The notes under the pieces: model-generated
Seen by the model: the letters and a program-made list of their open reading frames with translations, nothing else
The model's database searches: none
Told to the model about the DNA's origin: nothing
In this document: positions 53,078 to 61,899 of the stretch, in pieces
Layout of the letters: every line of letters begins with the position of its first letter
How positions within the stretch are numbered: the stretch's first letter is position 1
Position numbers and translations under genes: made by a program
Assembly: GCA_963204915.1 (NCBI GenBank)
Contig: CAUJHS010000089.1
Location: forward strand, 1-64,000
DNA length: 64,000 nt
Direction: 5' to 3'
From: Planctomycetota bacterium
GTDB lineage: Bacteria; Planctomycetota; Planctomycetia; Pirellulales; Pirellulaceae

Positions 53078-53197
53078 CTCTTAGCGGCAGAGTCCAACGT
53101 GACCCAGCGATTCGCTCTCGCTTGGCGAGCAATTCAACCGCGGAGGGTCGAGCCTTTGTAAGTTGTTTCTCTGCAGCCTGATTCTCCACTCTTTTCT

Positions 53198-55630
53198 CTA
53201 CTCTGCCTTGTAGAACCGATTCGCCAAAAGGTACTCCATGCCCATGACCACGGCGAGCATCACGAGCAGGAAGGGATAGAACTCGCGACCTTGCCGGGCC
53301 AGGCCAATCTTGCGCCGAAAGTCGTCTCGCGTGCGCGCCAATTGATAGCGATCCTCGCCGAGCGCCGCGTCGAAGAGTTCGGGCGGCGCGCGTGTCAGAT
53401 CGGTTGCGGCCAGCGGAAGGTTTGCCGAAAAGCCTCGCACCACCGGTCCGCCGCGTTGACCGAGCAGGCGATAGGCGCCAGGTTCGTCCAGAAAACGGAG
53501 GGTCACCGCTCCCTCGTGCGCCGTTGCTTCGCGCGGATCGCCCGTGGGTGGATATAACTCATAACGCGCAGGATCCTCTTGTTCGTCGTTTGCCAACTCC
53601 GCGGTTTCGCCGGTGAGGTAGTTCAAACGTGCAGCGCCGGCGCCCACCAGATGCAATGCCGTCTCGTTGGCTAAAATCACGAACGGCCACGGGTCAAAAC
53701 CAGTAGGCAAGTTGTTCCACGGCTCGCGGCCCGGCTGATTAAGCGAATCCGACACGGGCGTAGTCATTACGATGACGCGGCCGCGCCCCAGCAATCGCTC
53801 AAGCAGGGCTGGCTTGTTGTTGCCATATCGGGCAATTACGGCGCTATCGGGTGAGTTCGCGGTCATGACCCAGTGCTTATACACCGGAAAATTCTGCCAA
53901 GGGGCCACCGTCGCCAGCGCTCGAAAGGGCGCCAACACGGGGTGTTCCGCACCGCTTGGCGCCAGAAACAAGTTTCCTTGCGGAGCGTTCCAGATAAATG
54001 GCGCCACGATCTTTCCGGGAAGTACAGTCTGCGCCGGCGGCTCGTTCCAGGCGGAATAGTTTTGCGCATTCCGACCGAGAAACAAGGCTACGCCGCCCCC
54101 TTGAGCCGCAAAGTCGGCAAGCTTGCTCCATTGGTCCGGTGTTAGCGGCGACGGGTCGAGTAAGCATACTGCAGCGAACTGATTCAACGCAGCATTTCGC
54201 AACTCGTCCTCGGTTATCGTTTCGCAAGCGAAGCCCGCTTGCCCCGTGACACGAAATTCGTATGGCGCGAGCGCCTCGGTGAAGTACGACGGATCGGCCG
54301 AAGGCGGCGACACAACCAATACCGGCCAGGGCGGACGAACCTCCACCGTAAAATAGCGTTCATTGTCCCAGGCCAATGCGTCTTCCCCGACCAGTCGTAC
54401 ATAGCCGTGGTGCACGCCTGGCGGCAACTTAGGCAGGGGCGCGAATCGCAATCGTTGTGCGCGTTTCTGCGAAGTCGACGGTTCGGATGGCGGCGAAGCG
54501 TTACCCCCAGACATCGCGTTGCCGCTCGCCTCCGTCCATGCGACCGTGAGGCGTTGACGCGGCAGCGCTGGGGGCGCCAGCAACCTTCCTTCTTGCACCG
54601 ACGGTACGGCGTCATCGGGCGACTCCAGATAGAGCTCCACGTCGCGCGCGCCGGTTGAGCCCACGCTGACGACATCGACTGCAATCTCCAATTGGCTGCC
54701 CGAGGTGAGGCGTTCGGCCGACAATCGCAACTCGCCCAGTGCGACGTTCTGAGGGTTCTCTACGCCAACGTCGAACACGTAAAGTTGCACTTCGGGCGCC
54801 CGAGAGAGCAAGTCGCGCAGTCGCGATGCATCGGCGTCACGCCAGGCCGTTTCGGTTTGATCCGTGAAAATGAAGATCTCCTTGCGCGCCTTGTCGCTAC
54901 TGCGCACAAGGGTCAAGGCGTCGGCAATGGTTTCCGTCAGAGGGCGCGCGATCGCGCTGGGCTCCAACCGTTCGACGGCGCGCTGCGCCGCAGCGCGATC
55001 AACGGAAAACGCCGCAGGGCCGGGGCGTGCGTCGATCACCGCCACTTCGCTCTCGGCGGGGAGTTGGGGCAACACCCAGAGCGCCGTTTCCTTGGCCTGT
55101 TCCAGCCGCGTGCGGTTTTCATGTCGGTACGCCATGCGCGGAGCGCTATCGACGATTAACGCAGCTGCGAGCGGCGCTTCTTCGTCGCCGATGCCGAACT
55201 GGGAACTGGCGTTCCAAGCCGAACGTCCCATGACGGCGGCGCCAATGAGTAACTGCGCCGCCACAGCCGACAGCGCCGCCCCCAGCAAATTGCTGCGGCC
55301 GTTCATAAACGCCAGGACGGCGCCAAGTCCTGCGAACAGAAACAACGTGGCTAACAGCAGGGTGAGTAGCCAGTCGCCCAGTGTGGACGAATCGACGCTT
55401 GGCCGGGCCAGAGCCGCGGCCAACAACACAATCGCCAGGCACCGCAGCGCCAGCAGCAGCAACTGGCGCAATCGCAGTCGATGTTGGTTTTGTTCGCGCC
55501 GCGCTTTGACAAACCGCAACGCGGGAAAGACCAACTGTTTTGGCTTTCGACGCATCATCAAATGCAACACGATCGGCGCCGCCACGAGCAGGCTGCCGAA
55601 GAGTAGCACCGATGCGTTCACGAAAGACAT
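53198..55630 (-). CDS. BatA-type (VWA-like) membrane protein
   Basis: 810 residues. The N-terminal BatA region is clear: one membrane segment, then LHLMMRRKPKQLVFPALRFV, then further segments at about 52-75, 86-110 and 117-135. A VWA-like domain follows, but its metal site is degraded (ALIVDSAPRM, D-S-A instead of D-x-S-x-S). Large beta-rich and amidotransferase-like regions (PWPVLVVSPPSADPSY, GGGVALFLGRNAQNY) precede a final membrane segment (YPFLLVMLAVVMGMEYLLA). It is the third gene of the run after MoxR and DUF58. Confidence 0.85.
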   Translation of the reverse strand: MSFVNASVLLFGSLLVAAPIVLHLMMRRKPKQLVFPALRFVKARREQNQHRLRLRQLLLLALRCLAIVLLAAALARPSVDSSTLGDWLLTLLLATLFLFAGLGAVLAFMNGRSNLLGAALSAVAAQLLIGAAVMGRSAWNASSQFGIGDEEAPLAAALIVDSAPRMAYRHENRTRLEQAKETALWVLPQLPAESEVAVIDARPGPAAFSVDRAAAQRAVERLEPSAIARPLTETIADALTLVRSSDKARKEIFIFTDQTETAWRDADASRLRDLLSRAPEVQLYVFDVGVENPQNVALGELRLSAERLTSGSQLEIAVDVVSVGSTGARDVELYLESPDDAVPSVQEGRLLAPPALPRQRLTVAWTEASGNAMSGGNASPPSEPSTSQKRAQRLRFAPLPKLPPGVHHGYVRLVGEDALAWDNERYFTVEVRPPWPVLVVSPPSADPSYFTEALAPYEFRVTGQAGFACETITEDELRNAALNQFAAVCLLDPSPLTPDQWSKLADFAAQGGGVALFLGRNAQNYSAWNEPPAQTVLPGKIVAPFIWNAPQGNLFLAPSGAEHPVLAPFRALATVAPWQNFPVYKHWVMTANSPDSAVIARYGNNKPALLERLLGRGRVIVMTTPVSDSLNQPGREPWNNLPTGFDPWPFVILANETALHLVGAGAARLNYLTGETAELANDEQEDPARYELYPPTGDPREATAHEGAVTLRFLDEPGAYRLLGQRGGPVVRGFSANLPLAATDLTRAPPELFDAALGEDRYQLARTRDDFRRKIGLARQGREFYPFLLVMLAVVMGMEYLLANRFYKAE

Positions 55631-55673
55631 AAGGGAATGACGATTCCGCCGAGGAGATAATTCGTCCGATCGT

Positions 55674-56579
55674 TCAGCAGCGCGCCCGCCGGTTCAAAAG
55701 ATACTCCATAAGCGCTTTGTCGAACTGCACGCTCGTGTCAAGTGGCACGTAGTCCACGCCAATGCGAACGCACTCTTTTTGATAGTTGTCGCGAAATTCG
55801 GCCACCGCCGACTGGTAATCTTCGCGGTAACCGGCTGAATCGACTTGAAGCCGCTCGCCAGACTCGGGATCCTCCAGCTCGACAAGGTCATGGTTATCAA
55901 AGCGGAAATCGACTTCGGCCTTATCCAACACGTGAAACAGGATTACGTCGTGTCCGCCATGCCGCAGGCGCTGAAGGGCGCGGAACACCGGCTCGGGCTC
56001 GGTCAGCAGGTCCGAGAAGATCATCACCAGGCTGCGACGGCGTAGCATGGCGGCGATTTGGATGATGCTCGCCGCCACATCGGTAGGGCCCGTTGGCCGC
56101 AAACGGGAAAGCATCGACAGCACGTTTCCCAGTTGCGACCGCTTGGAGTGCGGCGGCAGGCAGTCGCGCACCTTCTGGTCGAAGGTGATTAGTCCTACGG
56201 GGTCTTGTTGGTGCACCATCAAGTAGCACAAGGCCGCCGCCAGACAAATGGCGTAGTCGAACTTGGTGAGCGATTGCTGGTAGGTGTAGTCCATCGAACC
56301 ACTCAGGTCGACCGCCAGGTAGCCCGTGATGTTCGTTTCGGCCTCGAACTTTTTGACGTAGTACTTTTCCGTTTTAGCGAAGACCAGCCAGTCGATATCT
56401 TTGGTGTCGTCGCCGGGCGTGTACTTGCGATGCTCGCTGAACTCGACCGAGAACCCATGGAACGGACTTGCGTGGAGCCCCTGCAAAAAGCCTTTCACCA
56501 CGAACTGCGCGCGCAGATCGAGCCGTTTGATCTGTTGCGCCACTTCCGGCTTGAGGTACTTTTCGACGGAGGAGGTCAT
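55674..56579 (-). CDS. DUF58 domain protein
   Basis: 301 residues, no membrane segment. The DUF58 signature FSEHRKYTPGDDTKDIDW (about 46-63) precedes a VWA-like domain with an intact MIDAS start AVDLSGSMDYT and VMIFSDLLTEP. The partner of a MoxR ATPase; by family knowledge such pairs assemble or mature envelope or redox complexes. It is 43 bases upstream of the BatA-type gene and 123 bases downstream of MoxR. Confidence 0.92.
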   Translation of the reverse strand: MTSSVEKYLKPEVAQQIKRLDLRAQFVVKGFLQGLHASPFHGFSVEFSEHRKYTPGDDTKDIDWLVFAKTEKYYVKKFEAETNITGYLAVDLSGSMDYTYQQSLTKFDYAICLAAALCYLMVHQQDPVGLITFDQKVRDCLPPHSKRSQLGNVLSMLSRLRPTGPTDVAASIIQIAAMLRRRSLVMIFSDLLTEPEPVFRALQRLRHGGHDVILFHVLDKAEVDFRFDNHDLVELEDPESGERLQVDSAGYREDYQSAVAEFRDNYQKECVRIGVDYVPLDTSVQFDKALMEYLLNRRARC

Positions 56580-56702
56580 GCGTCGTTGATCATTCTTTGC
56601 GGCTTGTTACCAGGGAGCGATTCCTGACGCTGGCTCGCGACTTGCTATTTCCGCCCGCTCGCTGAGGGAGAGCTGCTCAGCACGATTCTTCGCCACGAGG
56701 TT

Positions 56703-57725
56703 TTACACATACTTTTGCACGGTGGGATCGGGAATCACTTGGACGAGCCGCTTGATCACATCATCCGTGGCCATGCCTTGAGCTTGCGCCTGGAAATTCG
56801 TGCTGATGCGGTGGCGCAGCACGGGCACGGCAATCTTTTTCACATCGTCAATGGACACGGAGAACCGGCCATCCATGGCGGCCAGCGCCTTGCCGCCGTT
56901 GATGAGAAATTGTCCGGCGCGCGGTCCGGCACCCCAATCGACTAACTCTTTGACAAAGTCCGGCGCGGTGGGATCACCCGGCCGGGTGGCGCGGACCAGC
57001 CTCGCCACGTAGTCGATAACATGTTCCGTAACGGCCACGCTGCGCACGAGCTTTTGCAAGTTCAGAATCGCCCTCGCCGAAAGTACTTTGCGCACCTCCA
57101 CTTTCTCGTTGCGGGTGGTGACGGCCAGGATTTGCCGCTCCTCCTCGGCCGTGGGATACCCCACCTTGATGTTGAACATAAAGCGATCCAGTTGCGCCTC
57201 GGGCAGCGGATACGTACCTTCCTGTTCGATGGGGTTTTGCGTAGCGATGGTGAAGAACGGGTCAGGCAGCGCGTAGGTATTCAAGCCTGAAGAAATTTCG
57301 TGCTCTTGCATGGCCTGCAGCAGCGCCGCTTGCGTTTTGGGCGGCGTCCGGTTGATCTCGTCGGCCAGCAAAATGTTGGTGAAGATGGGGCCTTCCACGA
57401 AACGGAAGTTTCGCCGGCCATGCTCATCTTCTTCCAGGACATTGGCGCCGGTGATATCGGACGGCATCAAGTCGGGCGTAAACTGAACCCGCTTGAAGCT
57501 CACATCCAGAATTTGCGCCAGCGTGCTGACCATCAGCGTCTTGGCCAGTCCTGGCACTCCTTCGAGAAGACAATGGCCCCGTGTGAAAATCGCGGCGAAC
57601 AACTGCTCAATAACTTCGTTCTGGCCCACAATCACCTTTTGCAGCTCCTGCTGCAAGAGATGACGAAACTGGCGAAACTCTTGAAGAATTTCTCCCAGGC
57701 TACGTTGTTTGGTGGTCGTGCTCAT
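56703..57725 (-). CDS. MoxR family AAA+ ATPase
   Basis: 340 residues, the canonical MoxR length. Walker A is EGVPGLAKT (about 54-62), Walker [15 protein letters not shown], sensor 1 [20 protein letters not shown], and the arginine finger region LDRFMF. First gene of the four-gene run with DUF58, BatA-type and VWA/amidotransferase-like proteins. It differs from the YehL-like MoxR at 32885, so the window holds two separate MoxR systems. Confidence 0.95.
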   Translation of the reverse strand: MSTTTKQRSLGEILQEFRQFRHLLQQELQKVIVGQNEVIEQLFAAIFTRGHCLLEGVPGLAKTLMVSTLAQILDVSFKRVQFTPDLMPSDITGANVLEEDEHGRRNFRFVEGPIFTNILLADEINRTPPKTQAALLQAMQEHEISSGLNTYALPDPFFTIATQNPIEQEGTYPLPEAQLDRFMFNIKVGYPTAEEERQILAVTTRNEKVEVRKVLSARAILNLQKLVRSVAVTEHVIDYVARLVRATRPGDPTAPDFVKELVDWGAGPRAGQFLINGGKALAAMDGRFSVSIDDVKKIAVPVLRHRISTNFQAQAQGMATDDVIKRLVQVIPDPTVQKYV

Positions 57726-58041
57726 TTCTCAATTCTAGGGATCGAACGAAAAACCAGCAACGCAAATCAGCGCAGGAGCGCTGCATCGAAAGCCCCTTGA
57801 TCGCTAAACGCGCCCTAATCTGCACAAACGGCTGCTGGCGGGCGTATTTGCACTAGCCCTTACACGGCGGCATACCGTTTTGGCGCCCCTGGGCAGGTCA
57901 GCACTAGCCCTGGGCTAGCATTCAGCGGCTGACGGCCGCAGTTTGCGGAAATACGTACTACGCAACGGCTTCGTTGCTTCGTGAAGGGCGTAATCCTAAG
58001 ATAAGATTGGAGTCGAGGGCGCGTCTTTGGCGGAGGGTCGC
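57726..58041. other. 316-base divergent spacer with CTAGCCC palindrome
   Basis: Holds the promoters of the MoxR operon and the DUF4159 gene, neither of which is clear. GCACTAGCCC occurs twice (about 57851 and 57901); the second is part of a palindrome CTAGCCC-T-GGGCTAG (57904-57918). No RNA gene seen. Confidence 0.45.
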
Positions 58042-60369
58042 ATGGAGTTTCGAAAGCTTGGGGCGGCGGGGCTGGCGCTGGTGCTGTTGGCGTCTGTGAC
58101 GGCGCCCACTCGGGGCGATGTCTCCGCCGAACAAGTGCGCGACTCGATCCAACGCGCCGTCGCTTATCTCAAGAACGAACAAAGCAAAGTGAACGGCGCC
58201 TGGCGCGAACGCGCCGGTTATCCCGGCGGCGTGACGGCCCTATGCACCCTCGCGTTGCTGGAAGCGGGAGTTCCTCCCGAAGACCCGACCATACAAAAGT
58301 CGCTCGAGTACTTGCGCGCCCTCGGTCTGCCCCGGCTGGTATACTCGGCCAGTTTGCAGACGATGGTGTTTTGCGCCGCTGAGCCGGAGAAAGACATTCT
58401 GCTCATCCGCCGGAACGCACAATGGCTGCAAGGCGTACAAAACACCGGCGAGGCGAATAAAGGCTCCTGGGCTTACTCCGACCGGCAAGGCGCGGGGGAC
58501 AAATCCAACTCGCAATTCGCCATGCTCGCGCTGTATGACGCGGAACGGGCCGGCGCCGAAGTGAGCGAACGCACTTGGCGTCTGGCTTTGCAGTACTGGC
58601 AGCGCGAGCAGCGCCCCGACGGTTCTTGGGGGTACTTCGCCACGCAAGCCAGCACGGGCAGTATGACTTCGGCGGGAGTCGCGTCGATGGTGATTGCCGC
58701 CGGAAGGCTCACCGCGGGCGACGCCGCTGTCGAGTCGGGCAGCGTGCAATGTTGCCGCACTCAAGAGAGTGTGACGGAGATTGAAAAAGGGCTGCAGTGG
58801 CTTGGTTCGCACTTTACCGTTGAAAGCAACCCCGGCGCCGCGTCGACCGCCGGAGGAGCCGCGCGAGGTTGGTTGTTCTATTACTTGTACGGCTTGGAGC
58901 GCGTCGGCCGCATGACCGGCAACCGCTTCATTGGTCGCGCCGACTGGTACCGCCAAGGGGCTGATTTCCTGGTCAACTCGCAAACCGAACTCGGTTATTG
59001 GACCGGCGTGAATGAAGTCGAGAACGAACCGCACATCGCCACGCCGCTGGCGTTATTGTTCCTGGCCAAGGGACGCCGCCCCGTGTTGATGGGGCACTTG
59101 CGGCATGGCGAAGGGGCCGACTGGAATCATCATCGCGACGGTGTGCGCAATTTGACGTTCTTCATTGAAGACCGCTGGAAGCAGCGCCTCACCTGGCAAA
59201 CGATTGACGTGCGGGCTGCATCTCCCGACGACTTGTTGCAGGCCCCCGTGCTGTTTTTGAGCGGTCGCGACGGGTTGCAGCTCGCGCCCGAGCAAATCGA
59301 GAACCTGCGCAAATACCTGGATCAAGGCGGATTCTTGTTCGCCGAAGCGGCCGGCGGCGGAAAGGCGTTCGACCAGAAATTTCGTGAGTTGGCCAAGCAA
59401 CTCTACCCCGATAGCCCCCTGCGTTTGTTGCCGCCGGATCATCCCGTATGGTACGCCGACGGCAAAGTCGATCCGAAACACCAACGGCCTCTTTTCGGCG
59501 TCGATGCGTGCTGCCGCACCAATATTGTGTATTGTCCGCAAGACCTCGCTTGCTACTGGGAGTTGGGCGATTTGCGCCGTGTGAAAAGCTATCCGCCAGC
59601 GGTGCAAGAAGAAGTGGCCGCGTGCCAACAAATTGGGGCGAACGTTCTCGCATACGCCACGAACCGTGAACTGCGCGACAAACTCGACACGCCACAGTTA
59701 GCGTACAGCGACGCCAAGGACGGTCCGCCCGATCGGGCGACGCTATCCCTCGCTAAAGTGAGTCACGCAGGCGGCGCCGATGACGCGCCCAATGCGGTGG
59801 CCAACCTCTTGGCCATGATCGAACAAGAACTCGCCATGCCGGTCAATCGCGAGCGACGACTCCTGGCGCCGACGGATCCTCGGCTCCTGAATCAACCGCT
59901 CCTGTTCATGCACGGCCGCCGTCAGTTTCAGTTTACACCGGCCGAACGCCAAGCCGTGCGCACCCACGTGGAGCGCGGCGGCTTTTTGCTGGCCGATGCG
60001 ATTTGCGCGGCTCAGCCCTTTGCCGACGCGTTTCGTCAGGAGATGACGCACATCTTCCCAGACGCCCCATTGCGGCCGCTGCCGGCCGATCATCCGCTAT
60101 TCAGCGATGCCTTTCAGGGTTTCGCAATCTCGCAGGTGCAACTTCGAGAACCGAAGCGGGACACTGCAGACGGTTCCGGTCCGGCGACAACCACGCAGGC
60201 GCCGTACTTGGAAGGACTCGAAATCGACGGGCGTTTGGCGGTCGTGTTCTCACCGTACGATCTGAGCTGCGCCTTGGAGAACCACGCATCGTTGGAGTGT
60301 AAAGGCTACGGCCCGGCCGACGCCGCGAAGATCGCCATGAACATATTGCTTTACGCGTTGCAGCAGTAA
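58042..60369 (+). CDS. Alpha/alpha-barrel plus double DUF4159 exported protein
   Basis: 775 residues. A signal peptide (LGAAGLALVLLASVTAPTRG) precedes a helical-barrel domain like squalene cyclase/prenyltransferase folds (about 30-345; GVTALCTLALLEAGVP, RPDGSWGYFATQAS). Two copies of DUF4159 follow (about 365-560 and 600-775), each starting with a LLQAPVLFLSGRD or LNQPLLFMHGRR strand and containing a GGFLFAEAA/GGFLLADAI loop. DUF4159 genes are regular neighbours of MoxR/DUF58/BatA clusters, as here. The cyclase fold is probably non-catalytic. TTG 58027 would add five residues; ATG 58042 gives the cleaner leader. Confidence 0.85.
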   Translation: MEFRKLGAAGLALVLLASVTAPTRGDVSAEQVRDSIQRAVAYLKNEQSKVNGAWRERAGYPGGVTALCTLALLEAGVPPEDPTIQKSLEYLRALGLPRLVYSASLQTMVFCAAEPEKDILLIRRNAQWLQGVQNTGEANKGSWAYSDRQGAGDKSNSQFAMLALYDAERAGAEVSERTWRLALQYWQREQRPDGSWGYFATQASTGSMTSAGVASMVIAAGRLTAGDAAVESGSVQCCRTQESVTEIEKGLQWLGSHFTVESNPGAASTAGGAARGWLFYYLYGLERVGRMTGNRFIGRADWYRQGADFLVNSQTELGYWTGVNEVENEPHIATPLALLFLAKGRRPVLMGHLRHGEGADWNHHRDGVRNLTFFIEDRWKQRLTWQTIDVRAASPDDLLQAPVLFLSGRDGLQLAPEQIENLRKYLDQGGFLFAEAAGGGKAFDQKFRELAKQLYPDSPLRLLPPDHPVWYADGKVDPKHQRPLFGVDACCRTNIVYCPQDLACYWELGDLRRVKSYPPAVQEEVAACQQIGANVLAYATNRELRDKLDTPQLAYSDAKDGPPDRATLSLAKVSHAGGADDAPNAVANLLAMIEQELAMPVNRERRLLAPTDPRLLNQPLLFMHGRRQFQFTPAERQAVRTHVERGGFLLADAICAAQPFADAFRQEMTHIFPDAPLRPLPADHPLFSDAFQGFAISQVQLREPKRDTADGSGPATTTQAPYLEGLEIDGRLAVVFSPYDLSCALENHASLECKGYGPADAAKIAMNILLYALQQ

Positions 60370-60384
60370 GCTCCCGCCAGCCGC

Positions 60385-60401
60385 CTTGCGCCGCGCGCAA
60401 G
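60385..60401. terminator. Hairpin between convergent genes
   Basis: CTTGCGC (60385-60391) pairs with GCGCAAG (60395-60401) around a 3-base loop, just past the DUF4159 stop. The gene pair is convergent. There is no T-run. Confidence 0.4.
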
Positions 60402-60507
60402 CGTGCGGTTCTTGCGCCATCGACGAAGCGAAGCGTGGACTATCGCCCAGCGGCCTCTTGCCGCAGTTTGCAAATGAAGCCGTTACGGACTTGGCGAGGA
60501 GGGTGCG

Positions 60508-61809
60508 TTACACGACTTCAAACCCCGGCCGTTGTTCGCGACTGAGCAGCGCATCGGCTTCAGCATCGTTCACGAAGCGCTCTTGCTCGGGATTCCACCG
60601 CACCGGGCGTCCAAGCCGAAGCGCGATATTCACCAGGTGGCAGACGCTGACCGAGCGGTGCTGGCTGACCACGTCGGAAATGGGCGTGCGACGCGACAAA
60701 ATGCAGTCGTAAAAGTTGCCCATGTGGTTGATGATCGCGTCGAGTTTCCCCGTGCGCGGCGGTCGGTCCAGGTTGTCGTCCGGGTAAAGGCGGAACTCCT
60801 CGCGCGGCCAGGGCTGTTGGACGAGATCTTCGACGGGCTTACCTGAGGCCGTGCCGCGATTGACAAAGATGCGGCCTTCGGTTCCTTCAAACAGGACGCC
60901 GTTGCGGCCGTTGTCTTTCAATTCCAGCACGACGCCGTCCGGGTACGTGAGCCGCGCTTCGAAGTCGATCGGTACGGTATAGCCGTTCGGCGCCTTAGGC
61001 CAACGCGCAGCGCCGGTGATTTCGACCGGACCGGAATGCTCCATACCCATGCCCCAATGGGCAATATCCATGTGATGCGCGCCCCAGTCGGTCATCTGAC
61101 CACCGGAGTAATCCATCCACCAGCGAAACGTGTAATGGCAGCGCTCGGGAATGTACGGCGTATCCGGCGTTTGACCTTGCCAGAGATTCCAGTTCAAATG
61201 CGCCGGAACGGGTTGCACGGCGAACGGGCCACCTGTGACGTTCTTCCCCAAGACCACCGTCACGCGCTCCAAACGACCAATGCGCCCCGCGCGCACGAGT
61301 TCACAGCCCAGGCGAAAGTTATGATCGCTGCGCTGCCACGTGCCGATTTGAACCACGCGATTGGTTTCTTCAACGGCCCGGAGAACATGTCGGCCTTCAT
61401 CTACGGTGAGCGTAAGGGGCTTTTCGCAATACACATCCTTGCCGGCTCGGCACGCGTCGATAAGCATTTTGGCGTGCCAATGATCGGGCGAGCCAATGGT
61501 GACGACGTCGATATCGTCGCGAGCGAGCAACTCGCGATAATCCTCATAGATCGCCGCCTTCCCGCCGAACTGCTCACGCGCTTTTTCGGCGATCTGCCGG
61601 TCGACGTCGGCAATCGCCACAATATCGCCAAAGGCTTGAGCTTTCTCGGCAATCACCGAACCTTGATAACGCATGCCGATCGACCCGATGCGCAAACGGT
61701 CATTCGGCGACTGGGGCTCCGCGGCGTTTGGTTTCGCGGCGATGAAGCACCCTGCCACTCCGACCGAGGCTTGCAAAAAACGGCGTCGCGTGGGGAATAA
61801 CTGCTTCAT
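60508..61809 (-). CDS. Gfo/Idh/MocA family oxidoreductase with Tat-like leader
   Basis: 433 residues. The leader FPTRRRFLQASVGVAGCFIA is twin-arginine-like and suggests export. The Rossmann domain (LRIGSIGMRYQGS, VAIADVDRQ) binds NAD(P). Family motifs are SPDHWHAKMLIDACRAGKDV and YCEKPLTLTVDEG (EKP lysine). The C-terminal domain has DWGAHHMDIAHWGMGME with the conserved histidines. Substrate is unknown, probably a sugar or cyclitol. ATG 61809 was chosen over 61842 because it begins the leader. Confidence 0.92.
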   Translation of the reverse strand: MKQLFPTRRRFLQASVGVAGCFIAAKPNAAEPQSPNDRLRIGSIGMRYQGSVIAEKAQAFGDIVAIADVDRQIAEKAREQFGGKAAIYEDYRELLARDDIDVVTIGSPDHWHAKMLIDACRAGKDVYCEKPLTLTVDEGRHVLRAVEETNRVVQIGTWQRSDHNFRLGCELVRAGRIGRLERVTVVLGKNVTGGPFAVQPVPAHLNWNLWQGQTPDTPYIPERCHYTFRWWMDYSGGQMTDWGAHHMDIAHWGMGMEHSGPVEITGAARWPKAPNGYTVPIDFEARLTYPDGVVLELKDNGRNGVLFEGTEGRIFVNRGTASGKPVEDLVQQPWPREEFRLYPDDNLDRPPRTGKLDAIINHMGNFYDCILSRRTPISDVVSQHRSVSVCHLVNIALRLGRPVRWNPEQERFVNDAEADALLSREQRPGFEVV

Positions 61810-61899
61810 AACGGTTCCTGCATGATTCACGCCGGTAATCAATGACGGGCCTGGGCTCCGAACGAGCGTAGGATCGCCGACCTGCCTGTGCGATTGAGT

